From contig NZ_QPJV01000003.1 in NCBI RefSeq assembly GCF_003337315.1, positions 1 to 64,000 of the forward strand: a stretch of DNA of 64,000 bases, written 5' to 3'. Position 1 is the stretch's first letter; every line of letters starts with the position of its first letter. The notes under the pieces are model-generated. The model was not told where the DNA came from, searched no databases, and worked only from the letters and a program-made list of their open reading frames with translations. The DNA comes from Vagococcus fluvialis. GTDB taxonomy: Bacteria; Bacillota; Bacilli; Lactobacillales; Vagococcaceae. The position numbers were made by a program, and so were the translations under genes. This document shows, piece by piece, positions 46,437 to 54,925 of this stretch.

Positions 46437-47586
46437 AGGCGTTATTCTTAACTTTTGTAAAGAAGTATTTGAGCATAGGAGGTGCAATCAGAGTTGTTAG
46501 AATGACAGAAATGATAACAGTGGTATAGTACTCTTCAGAAAGAAGTTGAGAACTAAGTCCTGTCGCTGCGATAATCAAAGCAACCTCACCACGTGAAACC
46601 ATACCAGAACCGATAGCAAATGATTGATTGTTATCAAACCCTGTAGCCTTAGCACCTAGGTAACCACCGAATAGTTTAGATAAAACAGCGACCACTGTAC
46701 AAATTACTAAGAACCAAAGCTGTGACAGTACGCCATCAAATGACACACTTAACCCAACACTAATATAGAAGAAAGGAACAAAAAAGCCATTAGCAATTGG
46801 TTCAACAGAATGTTCAACTTCATGTTGGAACTCTGTTGTTGAAATGAATAGACCCGCTAAGAAAGTTCCAATAATACCTGCCATACCAAGTTTTTCACCA
46901 AAATAGGCAAAGCCAAAAGCGATAATTAAGGCACCAGCTGTTGTAGGTACAGTTACGTTAAATTTTGAAAATAGTTTTAAGAAGAACGGAACGACGTAAA
47001 TTCCTAAAATAATGGCTACTACAAAGAAAATGGTCTTTTTAAGAAGTAACATAGGTACTGAAACGCTAGATGTGTCGTTTCCTAAGAATGACATAATAAA
47101 TGCCAATAGTGTTACAACTAAAATATCATCAACAACAGCTGCTCCAAGAATCGTTGTTGACTCTCTTGTTGTCATAACATCCATTTCTTTTAGGACTTGA
47201 ACAGTGATGCTGACAGAAGTGGCTGAGAATAAAACACCAAAAAAGAGTGACTCAGCTGTTGAAAAATCAAATATTTTACCTACTCCAAAAGCACTAGCAA
47301 ATGGAAGGATGATTCCAAGCACAGCGACTGCAAGTGATGGTTTCCAATTTTTCTTTAGTTGTTCTGCATCTGTTTCTAGTCCTGCTAAAAACATTAATAA
47401 TAGGACACCGATATTTGAAAATTGTTGAATAATGGTAGAGTCTTGAACCCAACCTAAAATAGCAGGGCCAATTAAAATACTAACTAATAGTTTTCCGAGT
47501 ACAGCAGGTTGCCCTATTTTGGTTGCTAAGTGACCTGCCAGTTTAGTGCTAAATAAAATCAATACAATTAAAAATAATATTTCCAT
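46435..47586 (-). CDS. napA: Na+/H+ antiporter NapA (CPA2 family)
   Basis: 383 aa, the same length as Enterococcus hirae NapA. Eleven to twelve membrane helices. The ion-binding aspartate pair D153-D154 lies in AAVVDDILVV, which marks an electrogenic antiporter. It expels Na+ in exchange for protons. No KTN/TrkA regulatory domain is attached. RBS AAAGGAG. Confidence 0.88.
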   Translation of the reverse strand: MEILFLIVLILFSTKLAGHLATKIGQPAVLGKLLVSILIGPAILGWVQDSTIIQQFSNIGVLLLMFLAGLETDAEQLKKNWKPSLAVAVLGIILPFASAFGVGKIFDFSTAESLFFGVLFSATSVSITVQVLKEMDVMTTRESTTILGAAVVDDILVVTLLAFIMSFLGNDTSSVSVPMLLLKKTIFFVVAIILGIYVVPFFLKLFSKFNVTVPTTAGALIIAFGFAYFGEKLGMAGIIGTFLAGLFISTTEFQHEVEHSVEPIANGFFVPFFYISVGLSVSFDGVLSQLWFLVICTVVAVLSKLFGGYLGAKATGFDNNQSFAIGSGMVSRGEVALIIAATGLSSQLLSEEYYTTVIISVILTTLIAPPMLKYFFTKVKNNA

Positions 47587-47616
47587 CTAATTCTCCTTTT
47601 TTATTGTTTAAATTAT

Positions 47617-48699
47617 TTACTTTTTGATAAGCGTGATTGCTTCGATAACTTTTGGATTTAAGCGATAAGTAACAGGTTTTTCTCCTCGTTTTTCAATTAA
47701 ATTTTTTTCTAGTAATAAAGCTTCAATTTTTCTCATCATATAAGGGGATATATTTTTATGAGCAAAAGAGAGAATACTTTTTCTAGAAAGAAGTTCCTTT
47801 GGATAGTAAAGAGCATGGTCAAAGTAAACCTCAAATACATCAAAAGCAAAAGGTATTTTTTGCAGCTCACTCTGAAGTTGTTCTGTTACTTTAGATCGTA
47901 AATAATGGTTTATTTCGAGTTTCTCAATTAATTTTTGTTGTTGACTAATGAGAAGAGTCAGCTGATCGATTACATAAAAAGTTGCTTCATTAAAATTTTC
48001 AGGATTATCTAGTGTAGAAAAAGATAATAAATATTGCTTTTGATTACTTACAATGCCTTGTGAAACTAGAAGAGCTGATAATATGTCTAACTCTTTTGAA
48101 AGTTCAAAAGAATAAATAAAACGGGCTGTATCTTGCTGATTGGGTAATGATTTTATAAATAGGTAATGAAATATAAAAATTCTTAAAATCTTAGGGAAAT
48201 TATCGTCATCTTTTTCTAAAAATGAATAGAGATTTTTAGTTGAGCTATCTAGGTTGTCAGAAATAAAAGATTTTATATGATTTTGATTTTCTGTTGTTAG
48301 TGAAAAATATAATGAGACGAGTGAATTTTCTGGCTGCTTAGTGCGTTTTTCTTTAAGTTGTTGCAGAAATTGACTAATTTTTTTTCTTTTTAGCGTAGTA
48401 TTTTCTAATTCGCTAGTAGCTACCAGTTCTTCAGTTAATAGATAATCAATTAATTCTTCTTGTTCTATTAGATCTAATTTTGAATAGTGGTGTATTAGTT
48501 GATTTGAATTTTTGTAGACCTGACTAATCAAAAAGGTAAGCCTAGGTAAATTGTAGATAAATAAAGGTAAGTCTAGATGAGTTATTGTTTGTGGTAATGA
48601 ATCGCTACGAATCGTACATGGAGAATTAAATCTCTTGTTATATTCGGCCTTCATAGAATCAGGTGACAATATCATTTTTTCTAGTTTATTATAAGTCAT
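47617..48699 (-). CDS. Fic-like protein with inhibitory motif but degenerate active site; C-terminal winged helix
   Basis: 360 aa. Residues about 85-105 read LTEELVATSELENTTLKR, where TSELEN fits the Fic autoinhibitory motif [S/T]xxxE[G/N]. Where the HPFxxGNGR active site should follow a helix, the sequence is FIKSLPNQQDTARFIYSFEL (about 181-200): histidine, phenylalanine and GNGR are lost. The C-terminus (about 310-355) looks like a winged helix. AMP transfer is unlikely; a DNA-binding role is an inference. RBS TAGGAGG. Confidence 0.55.
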   Translation of the reverse strand: MTYNKLEKMILSPDSMKAEYNKRFNSPCTIRSDSLPQTITHLDLPLFIYNLPRLTFLISQVYKNSNQLIHHYSKLDLIEQEELIDYLLTEELVATSELENTTLKRKKISQFLQQLKEKRTKQPENSLVSLYFSLTTENQNHIKSFISDNLDSSTKNLYSFLEKDDDNFPKILRIFIFHYLFIKSLPNQQDTARFIYSFELSKELDILSALLVSQGIVSNQKQYLLSFSTLDNPENFNEATFYVIDQLTLLISQQQKLIEKLEINHYLRSKVTEQLQSELQKIPFAFDVFEVYFDHALYYPKELLSRKSILSFAHKNISPYMMRKIEALLLEKNLIEKRGEKPVTYRLNPKVIEAITLIKK

Positions 48700-48709
48700 T
48701 CTCTACCTC

Positions 48710-48759
48710 CTATCGTTAAATATATATATAATTTTAACGATAGAGTGTTATTTAGTCAA
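48710..48759 (-). promoter_or_regulatory. Promoter and operator of the Fic-like gene
   Basis: On the minus strand, TTGACT (48754-48759), 17 bp, TAAAAT (48731-48736). The perfect inverted repeat CTATCGTTAAA / TTTAACGATAG (48710-48720 and 48733-48743) spans the -10 and start region. The arms are 12 bp apart around an AT tract. Confidence 0.7.
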
Positions 48760-48880
48760 ATGTAAGCTTCTTTAATTAACGATTAATTAGAAAGATAATG
48801 ATTTCAGAAAGAAGTTTTAAGAACTAATAAAACAAATGTTATATTTAATTAGATAAAATATATTATTTAGGAGTTTATTA

Positions 48881-49137
48881 ATGAATTTTATGAAGAAGTT
48901 TTTTTTAGGGATTGGTATAGGAATTGTTTTTGTCTTTCTGCTAATGATATTTATGAAGAGCCTGAGGTGACAATAGAAAGTAGTAGTGTAGTTGAGGAAG
49001 TTATCAAATCATCAGAAGCTCCTAAAATAGAACCAAAAGATGTGATTATTACTGAAGGTAATGTTGAAGATTGGGATCATATATTAGATGATTGGGAGAT
49101 TGAAGAAGCTAAGCGGGAGGATGCTTATTATGAGTAG
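48881..49137 (+). pseudogene. Frameshifted small exported protein gene
   Basis: From the ATG at 48881, after TTTAGGAG, the first frame reads MNFMKKFFLGIGIGIVFVFL and soon stops at 48968. A second frame continues NDIYEEPEVTIESSSVVEEV to the stop at 49135. A base change in the T-rich stretch near 48925-48940 would join a signal sequence to a short acidic domain (about 85 aa). The flanking gaps 48760-48880 and 49138-49260 hold nothing else I can support. Confidence 0.45.
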
Positions 49138-49264
49138 GGATGTAAAAAGAATTAATCAGAAATAAACATTGAAGTAGAATAACTTTATTTATAACGTTAT
49201 GAATATTACTAATAAATATACTTCAAAAGTTTTTTATTTATCAGAAAACAAAAAGTAATAGTAA

Positions 49265-49309
49265 AAAAACAACGATCCTCATATCTTGGAATAGGAGATC
49301 GTTGTTTTT
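49265..49309. terminator. Bidirectional terminator after the restriction genes
   Basis: AAAAACAACGATC (49265-49277) pairs with GATCGTTGTTTTT (49297-49309), giving a T-run in both directions. It ends the McrC-like transcript. Confidence 0.85.
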
Positions 49310-49347
49310 GTTGTCATATGGTGGTAAATATTGTATCTAGAAGAGTA

Positions 49348-50799
49348 TTAGTTTTTTCTTAAGTATTCTGAAAATATTTTTTGACAGTCTTTTTTTATAA
49401 CATCGAGAGTGGCATATGTGCTTGAAGGGAATAAATCCATTTTAACTGATCCGAAATGAATTTCATCTAGATCACCTAGCTCTCCAGGCATAATAAAAGT
49501 ATTTTTTATATTTTCTTTATAATCGTTTTTTGTAATAAATTCTGCAAATAATTGTTGGTATAGATATTGTTTAATAACATCATTAACCCCAGGATTATGT
49601 ACTAATTTACCATCGATGATATCAATTAAATAATATTTTGCGTCATATATATGGAATTCATCTTTCGTGATTGAAAGAACATCTAATCTCAATGGACTAC
49701 CCTCGTAATCTCTGTTATCTACTATCCATTTAGGTTTTTCTACTGCATTCTTCAATTTTGTATCTAATTCATTAGCATATTTATCAGGAATGATAACACC
49801 TTTATCTTTTAATGAAGCTAATGTTTCATCTAGATCATTTCGATAGACTAATTGACAAACATCCTCCCATACTTTATCAAATTTTGGAACTCCATATAAT
49901 TCAACTTTGGTTATGCTATTTTCTTTGTTTTCTATAGCAAGATACATTTTTAATAAATGTAAAAGTTCAATTTGATGAGTGACAAATTGTTGGTTAAACT
50001 CTTTATCGAGAGAGTCCATAAGAAATGTATAATCATTTAAATCAGATATGATAGAACTTTCTTCAACATCTAAATAGAGTCCTAAAATCCCTAGTGTATC
50101 TTCGAATTCTTGAGAGATATTGAAAAGAATAGCTAGTTGTATTTGTCTTACAATATTCAGCTCATCTAAATGAATATTTTCTGTATAAATATTTGGATAG
50201 ATAGGAAATTTTCCAGAGAGGATTACAGGTAACTCGTTAATTGTTTTCTCCCAAAGTATGGGGCCTTCTCCATCCGTCTCTATTAAGGACAAATTAGTTT
50301 GGTATAAGCCATAATGATGAAAATGTTCAATTAATTGAATGGCAATTGCCAACTTGTTGCCATCTTCTGGAGCGGATCCCTCTGTGAGTAATAATTCCTG
50401 AATTCTTCTATGTTTATATTTAGAAATAACTTTAATGATTTGTCTGAATTTAGAAAAACTATTATTTTTATCCTCTATAATATTATCAATATATTTTGGA
50501 TAAATAACGATAGTAATATTTCTTATAACAATAATCCCAACGTAGGTAAACTGATAAGTCTCTTCATTTTTTAGTTTTTCATCGATACCCTCATTATCAT
50601 CTTCTTGGTCAATCATTGTTAAATCTTTTATACCTAAGTGGGGGAATCTATGCTTAATATATGTAGTTCTAGTTAGTTCATTTAAAATGGAGTCGAATTT
50701 TTCTGGATCATGAACAAGGCCTAATTTAGCAATTAAGTCTTGTTCAGTATTAGTCCCAACTGTATATGCTTCTAATTCTTTTAGTATTACTAGAGACAT
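49348..50799 (-). CDS. McrC-like restriction subunit (R2.LlaJI type)
   Basis: 483 aa. The N-terminal two thirds (about 1-340) resemble McrC-family proteins that join the McrB ring. The C-terminal nuclease core has D373 in PLRLDVLSI and the DAK pair D386/K388 in FHIYDAKYY, a PD-(D/E)XK site. It follows the McrB-like gene by 11 bp. In LlaJI and BsuMI systems this pair is the restriction enzyme. RBS AGGAGGTG. Confidence 0.85.
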   Translation of the reverse strand: MSLVILKELEAYTVGTNTEQDLIAKLGLVHDPEKFDSILNELTRTTYIKHRFPHLGIKDLTMIDQEDDNEGIDEKLKNEETYQFTYVGIIVIRNITIVIYPKYIDNIIEDKNNSFSKFRQIIKVISKYKHRRIQELLLTEGSAPEDGNKLAIAIQLIEHFHHYGLYQTNLSLIETDGEGPILWEKTINELPVILSGKFPIYPNIYTENIHLDELNIVRQIQLAILFNISQEFEDTLGILGLYLDVEESSIISDLNDYTFLMDSLDKEFNQQFVTHQIELLHLLKMYLAIENKENSITKVELYGVPKFDKVWEDVCQLVYRNDLDETLASLKDKGVIIPDKYANELDTKLKNAVEKPKWIVDNRDYEGSPLRLDVLSITKDEFHIYDAKYYLIDIIDGKLVHNPGVNDVIKQYLYQQLFAEFITKNDYKENIKNTFIMPGELGDLDEIHFGSVKMDLFPSSTYATLDVIKKDCQKIFSEYLRKN

Positions 50800-50810
50800 A
50801 GAGGTGCCTC

Positions 50811-52346
50811 CTATTCAAAATGAATATCATTAAAGATATTTGGACCATGTTCTCTAAACTGAGTACAGATGTTTGAATAATACATTTCATTGTCTGTAAT
50901 GTAGTCAGGATTAAAAAATTCTCTTTTTCTCATTTTAATTGCATCTTCAAAGAGATACATTAAAACTTTTGTTTCGAAGGCCTTAGTTAGTTCTTTCTCA
51001 CCTTTATCCATGATATTTTTTGATATAAAGTAAGGTCCCATTAACTTGTCTTCAGAAATTCTTTCTTGTAGCATTTTGTGATTAATTTTTTTTCTAAGTT
51101 CATTCCATAGCAAAGGCTCTTGAATATTTTTGTAATAAATAGTCTTGTTACTAAAATATACTTCTTCATCAGAACTTAAATGGTTGACATCAAATTTAAC
51201 AAAATCCCAACGACGTTTAAAAGCAGTATCTATAGGCATAACCCCTTGGTCTGCCCCGTTCATAGAGGCCCAAATATAGAAGTTATTAGGAAAATATAAT
51301 CCTTCATTTTCTAATTTATCTCGTATATCATCACGTATAGTAGAATCTTGTTTTAATATACCTGTATCTTTATTCTTTAGATGAGTTTGCAAATCTTCAG
51401 ATATAAAGATAGGGTACACACTTTCCCCATCTTCTCTATCTAGTAATTGGAAAGTATCACCAAATACTGCAGCAACGTTAGCTCTATTAATTTCCTCAAT
51501 TAAAAGTAGAAACCTTTTATCAGGATTCATATAGGCTTTTTCTAATTGTTTTAATAACGGTCCAGGTATATATCTATATGTTATAGGATAATCTTTATCT
51601 CCGTCTGTAGGGAAAGGTTTAAAAACGCCTACAAATTGTCCGTAACTCATACTTGGATGAAAGGTCACTCTTTCAAAAGCTATATCATTACCATAAATAA
51701 AATGGGTGTTAGCTAATTCTTTTAGTTGGAAACTTTTTCCTGTGCCAGGTGCACCTGAGAAAATCTGTTGGTGCGGTTGATCTAATGTTGTTAGGATTTC
51801 TTCAGTATCTTCTCTGACTAAATTTATATTCTCAAATTCAGGAAGAGGAGTATATTCAATTTTTAGAGTATGTAGTTGTGTATCAATAATCAGATTAATT
51901 TCTCCTGGACGTGAAGTTAAGTCATAGAGCTTCTTAAACCAAGAAAAATCGCGTTCATCTGGAAGAGTAGGGATTTTATTTGAATGTTTTCGCCTAACTT
52001 GCAATTTTGAATTAGGGCCAGCAACAATTAATAAATTTCTTGGAACAGAGTTATCTGTATCTAAAATTGTAAGAATGTGATTACCCAACTCTAGAGAATA
52101 GTTAGAAGACAATATAAAAAATTTATCTAAGTGACTATCAGGATCAATATTCCTTAGATCAGATTGAGTGAGATTAGTATTTTCAAAAACATTGTGATTT
52201 AATGCGTTATCAAAAAATTCTTGTGGGATATTATAACTACCTTGACCTCCTCCGGTTGTTGGAGAGTTTTCAATAATATATCCTTTAATGTCTAATTTAT
52301 TTTTTGAAAAACTGTTACCTAAAGAAATCGAGTCTGTTATATTCAT
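50811..52346 (-). CDS. McrB-like AAA+ GTPase restriction subunit (R1.LlaJI type)
   Basis: 511 aa. The N-terminal domain (about 1-170) is the likely DNA-recognition part. The AAA+ motor has Walker A GAPGTGKS (198-205), Walker B FLLLIEEINR (279-288), the McrB-type MNGADQ (362-367) in place of MNTAD, and RRW (378-380) as arginine finger region. It should translocate DNA with GTP and activate the McrC-like nuclease. It has its own promoter. Confidence 0.87.
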   Translation of the reverse strand: MNITDSISLGNSFSKNKLDIKGYIIENSPTTGGGQGSYNIPQEFFDNALNHNVFENTNLTQSDLRNIDPDSHLDKFFILSSNYSLELGNHILTILDTDNSVPRNLLIVAGPNSKLQVRRKHSNKIPTLPDERDFSWFKKLYDLTSRPGEINLIIDTQLHTLKIEYTPLPEFENINLVREDTEEILTTLDQPHQQIFSGAPGTGKSFQLKELANTHFIYGNDIAFERVTFHPSMSYGQFVGVFKPFPTDGDKDYPITYRYIPGPLLKQLEKAYMNPDKRFLLLIEEINRANVAAVFGDTFQLLDREDGESVYPIFISEDLQTHLKNKDTGILKQDSTIRDDIRDKLENEGLYFPNNFYIWASMNGADQGVMPIDTAFKRRWDFVKFDVNHLSSDEEVYFSNKTIYYKNIQEPLLWNELRKKINHKMLQERISEDKLMGPYFISKNIMDKGEKELTKAFETKVLMYLFEDAIKMRKREFFNPDYITDNEMYYSNICTQFREHGPNIFNDIHFE

Positions 52347-52382
52347 GTTGATTAATTACCTACCCTTCAATTTTATTATTTA

Positions 52383-52391
52383 ATTATATCA
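52383..52391 (-). promoter_or_regulatory. Extended -10 promoter of the restriction genes
   Basis: Minus strand TGATATAAT matches the extended -10 consensus. No good -35 is seen. It lies just past the terminator of the methylase genes, 37 bp upstream of the McrB-like start codon. Confidence 0.55.
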
Positions 52392-52396
52392 AAAAT

Positions 52397-52435
52397 AAAA
52401 AAATAAAGTATCTCAAATAGACACTTTATTTTTTT
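52397..52435. terminator. Terminator between methylase and restriction genes
   Basis: AAAAAAATAAAGT (52397-52409) pairs perfectly with ACTTTATTTTTTT (52423-52435) around 13 nt. The T-run works in both directions. It begins 6 bp past the second methylase stop codon. Confidence 0.85.
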
Positions 52436-52440
52436 GTATA

Positions 52441-53484
52441 TTATTTTATTAACATATTCATAATTTGATTGGCAATTGAAAATGCTAATAAAGGAGGAAC
52501 AGCATTCCCTACTTGCGTGTATTGACTAGTTTTAGAACCTTGGAAGATAAAACTATCTGGAAAACTCTGTATTCTAGCAGATTCTCTAACAGTAGGAACA
52601 CGGTTTTCTTTATAGTGAAAATAATTTCTATGTCCGCAATCAATCGTGTTACTAGGTAATGAACTATTCATACGTCTAAAGGCATTGTTATAATTTCTAA
52701 CTTTATAATATTCTTCTGGTAAGTCTTTTATGGAGCCACCATCTGGAACCATTTTAATAATATCAATAGTTTTTTGAGTATGTCTAGTTATTTCATGATT
52801 ATGTATTTTCTCAGAATTATTGCGAATAAACTTTTGATAATCGTTAACTGGATCGTGAATATAATCAATTGGTTCTCTATCTTGTGCAGGAACAGGTAAG
52901 TCGCTAATTGCATCACTAGTAGTAACAATATTTTTTGTAATCATTTCATCAAAATTAAAAAATTCCGATGGAAATATATCTTTCTTGAGGCCAACGAAAA
53001 ATACTCTCTTTCTAGATTGTGGAACTCCATAATTAGAAGCTGTTAGTAGCCTAAACGATACATTATAGCCTATAGATTCAAATTGTTGAATAATATCTTC
53101 CCTGTAAGTTCCATTATTTAAACTAAGAAGTCCACTAACATTTTCTAAAACAAAAAATTCAGGTTGAATTATATCAACAAATCTTACGTATTCAATGTAT
53201 AATGAATTTCTTGGGTCATTAGTACTTCGAGTCCCAACCATACTGAAACCTTGACAAGGAGGCCCTCCGATGATTCCTTTTACTCCTATGTTTTTATATT
53301 CTATTAATTGTTCATTAGTAAATTCATGAATATCAGTTGTCGTTCCTACTGGTTTTTTATGATTAAAATTGTAGGTATCAATCGCGTCACTCCATTTATC
53401 AATAGCCAGTACAGATTCAAAACCAGCTTGTTCAAATCCTAAACTAAGGCCACCAGCACCTGAAAATAAATCTATAATTTTCAT
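52441..53484 (-). CDS. DNA (cytosine-5-)-methyltransferase, second of pair
   Basis: 347 aa with the ordered C5 motifs: I (DLFSGAGGLSLGFEQAGF), IV (GGPPCQGFS, catalytic C77), VI (ENVSGLL), VIII (QSRKRVFFVGL), IX/X (RIQSFPD, TQVGNAVPPLLA). Two such enzymes in tandem suit an asymmetric target where each strand needs its own methylase. It lies 27 bp after the first. Confidence 0.93.
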   Translation of the reverse strand: MKIIDLFSGAGGLSLGFEQAGFESVLAIDKWSDAIDTYNFNHKKPVGTTTDIHEFTNEQLIEYKNIGVKGIIGGPPCQGFSMVGTRSTNDPRNSLYIEYVRFVDIIQPEFFVLENVSGLLSLNNGTYREDIIQQFESIGYNVSFRLLTASNYGVPQSRKRVFFVGLKKDIFPSEFFNFDEMITKNIVTTSDAISDLPVPAQDREPIDYIHDPVNDYQKFIRNNSEKIHNHEITRHTQKTIDIIKMVPDGGSIKDLPEEYYKVRNYNNAFRRMNSSLPSNTIDCGHRNYFHYKENRVPTVRESARIQSFPDSFIFQGSKTSQYTQVGNAVPPLLAFSIANQIMNMLIK

Positions 53485-53511
53485 TATTACACTCCTAGTA
53501 CGTATCTATTA

Positions 53512-54573
53512 TTATATTTCTAAAATTTTTTTAATTTCTTCCGCAATTACTTGAGCCAATAAAGGAGGCACTGCATTTCCGACCTGCCTAAATTGTTGAG
53601 TTTTAGTGCCTTTGAAAATAAAAGAATCCTGAAAAGATTGAATTCGTGCAGACTCACGAACTGTTGGAACTCTATTAAATTTTGGATGGAAATAATTCAT
53701 ATGCCCTGTGTCTATCGTGATAGAGGGTTCATTATAGTTTAATCTTCTATATGCAGATGAATGACGATTGTCTCTAGTTGTATCCCAAAGGTACTCAGGA
53801 ACATCCTTCCAATTACCTCCTTGAGGGACATGTTTTATTCTTTCGACAACTTTATCATTGTGAACAGAAATATCATGGTTTTCTATGGTAAGGGAATTAG
53901 GATCAAAATAATAATTTTGAATTTCACTTAGGTTACTTCCCATTAGAGTATTACCACTTTTACCCGATTCTAATTCTTCTAAATCAATTATAGCATCTGA
54001 TACTGTAGTATTTTTAAATATAGGTTTTAAATTATTGAAATCAAATGACTTATTTAAATCTTCTTTTAAACCAACGAAAAATGCTCGTCGTCTGATTTGA
54101 GGTACACCATAATCTGCAGAGGATAAGACTTTCACTTGAACGTCATATCCTAGTTTTTTAGTTATGCTCAATATTCTGTCTTTTGCGAATCCATTATCAC
54201 GTGTTAGGATTTGGGGGACGTTTTCTATAACAAAAAACTGAGGTTTAATTATACGTACAAAACGTAAATATTCGAAAAACAGATGATTTCTTGGATCATC
54301 TTCATCTTTTAAATATCGATTAGCCGCACTAAAACCTTGACAGGGTGGCCCTCCAATTATTCCATCAATATTCCCTACTAAATGTTTTGATATATCTTCG
54401 TTAGTAATAGAAGATATATCTCCATGAAAATGAAATTTTGTTTCAAAATTATATGTATGCGTTTCAATAGCAGCATCATCAAATTCAACACCGCCATAAA
54501 TATTGAATCCTGCATTTCTGAAGCCTAAGCTCAATCCTCCGGCACCACAAAATAAATCTAATACATTTGTCAT
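53512..54573 (-). CDS. DNA (cytosine-5-)-methyltransferase, first of pair
   Basis: 353 aa: motif I DLFCGAGGLSLGF, motif IV GGPPCQGFSAANRY (catalytic C78), motif VI ENVPQIL, motif VIII QIRRRAFFVGL, motif X RQVGNAVPPLLA. The target recognition region between VIII and IX differs clearly from the second enzyme. It starts one base after the XRE stop codon (TAATATG), so the two are coupled. In LlaJI one methylase also represses the operon; that is not shown here. Confidence 0.93.
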   Translation of the reverse strand: MTNVLDLFCGAGGLSLGFRNAGFNIYGGVEFDDAAIETHTYNFETKFHFHGDISSITNEDISKHLVGNIDGIIGGPPCQGFSAANRYLKDEDDPRNHLFFEYLRFVRIIKPQFFVIENVPQILTRDNGFAKDRILSITKKLGYDVQVKVLSSADYGVPQIRRRAFFVGLKEDLNKSFDFNNLKPIFKNTTVSDAIIDLEELESGKSGNTLMGSNLSEIQNYYFDPNSLTIENHDISVHNDKVVERIKHVPQGGNWKDVPEYLWDTTRDNRHSSAYRRLNYNEPSITIDTGHMNYFHPKFNRVPTVRESARIQSFQDSFIFKGTKTQQFRQVGNAVPPLLAQVIAEEIKKILEI

Positions 54574-54574
54574 A

Positions 54575-54781
54575 TTAATTCTCCTCTATACACTCTACTA
54601 TTTCTGAAATATTACAATTTAAAAATATGCAAATTCTTAGTAAAGCATCAGTTGTTACATTTTGATTTGTTCTTAACTTTTGGATAGTACTAGAACTAAG
54701 TTTTGCTTCTCTTTTTAAGTCTTTTTGCTTGATATCTCTATCTATCATGAGTTTCCATAAAGGTTTATAACTAATTTTCAT
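54575..54781 (-). CDS. Small XRE-family regulator (controller-like) of the R-M system
   Basis: 68 aa, all helix-turn-helix of the Cro/CI type (KQKDLKREAKLSSSTIQKLR, residues 19-38). Its size and place as first gene before two methylases resemble controller or repressor proteins of R-M systems. The published LlaJI operon, as I recall it, does not start with such a gene. A palindrome lies just upstream. It could also be an unrelated YozG-like regulator. Confidence 0.8.
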   Translation of the reverse strand: MKISYKPLWKLMIDRDIKQKDLKREAKLSSSTIQKLRTNQNVTTDALLRICIFLNCNISEIVECIEEN

Positions 54782-54807
54782 TATATATATCCACCTAAAA
54801 AAATGAC

Positions 54808-54837
54808 ATCTATAACTCTTTTAAAAGACTTATAGAT
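54808..54837 (-). promoter_or_regulatory. 30-bp palindrome in the leader of the R-M operon
   Basis: 15-bp arms (ATCTATAAGTCTTTT on the minus strand) that are self-complementary except for one mismatch per arm. It lies between the promoter and the XRE start. It may be the XRE operator. It is also followed by GTCA and seven T residues, so attenuation at the RNA level is possible. Confidence 0.6.
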
Positions 54838-54875
54838 CTCTTTTTGATTTTTTTGAACCATAAGAAGACTTAATT

Positions 54876-54904
54876 ATTATATGCTATCATTTTTTAAAAG
54901 TCAA
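54876..54904 (-). promoter_or_regulatory. Promoter of the R-M operon
   Basis: Minus strand TTGACT (54899-54904), 17-bp spacer, TATAAT (54876-54881). A near-consensus sigma-A promoter about 95 bp before the XRE start codon. Confidence 0.8.
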
Positions 54905-54914
54905 ACATACGTTC
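54903..54914 (-). promoter_or_regulatory. LexA-like site overlapping the R-M promoter -35
   Basis: Minus strand GAACGTATGTTT fits the inner 12 bases of the Gram-positive LexA consensus (GAACRNRYGTTY). It overlaps the -35 box by two bases. The outer bases do not match. Weaker than the site at 27236 but similar in sequence. Confidence 0.4.
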
Positions 54915-54925
54915 TTAATATAAGG

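Noticed and set aside
54575-54781. XRE gene as an antitoxin of a toxin-antitoxin pair
   Set aside because: There is no small toxin-like partner; the gene is translationally coupled to a DNA methyltransferase.
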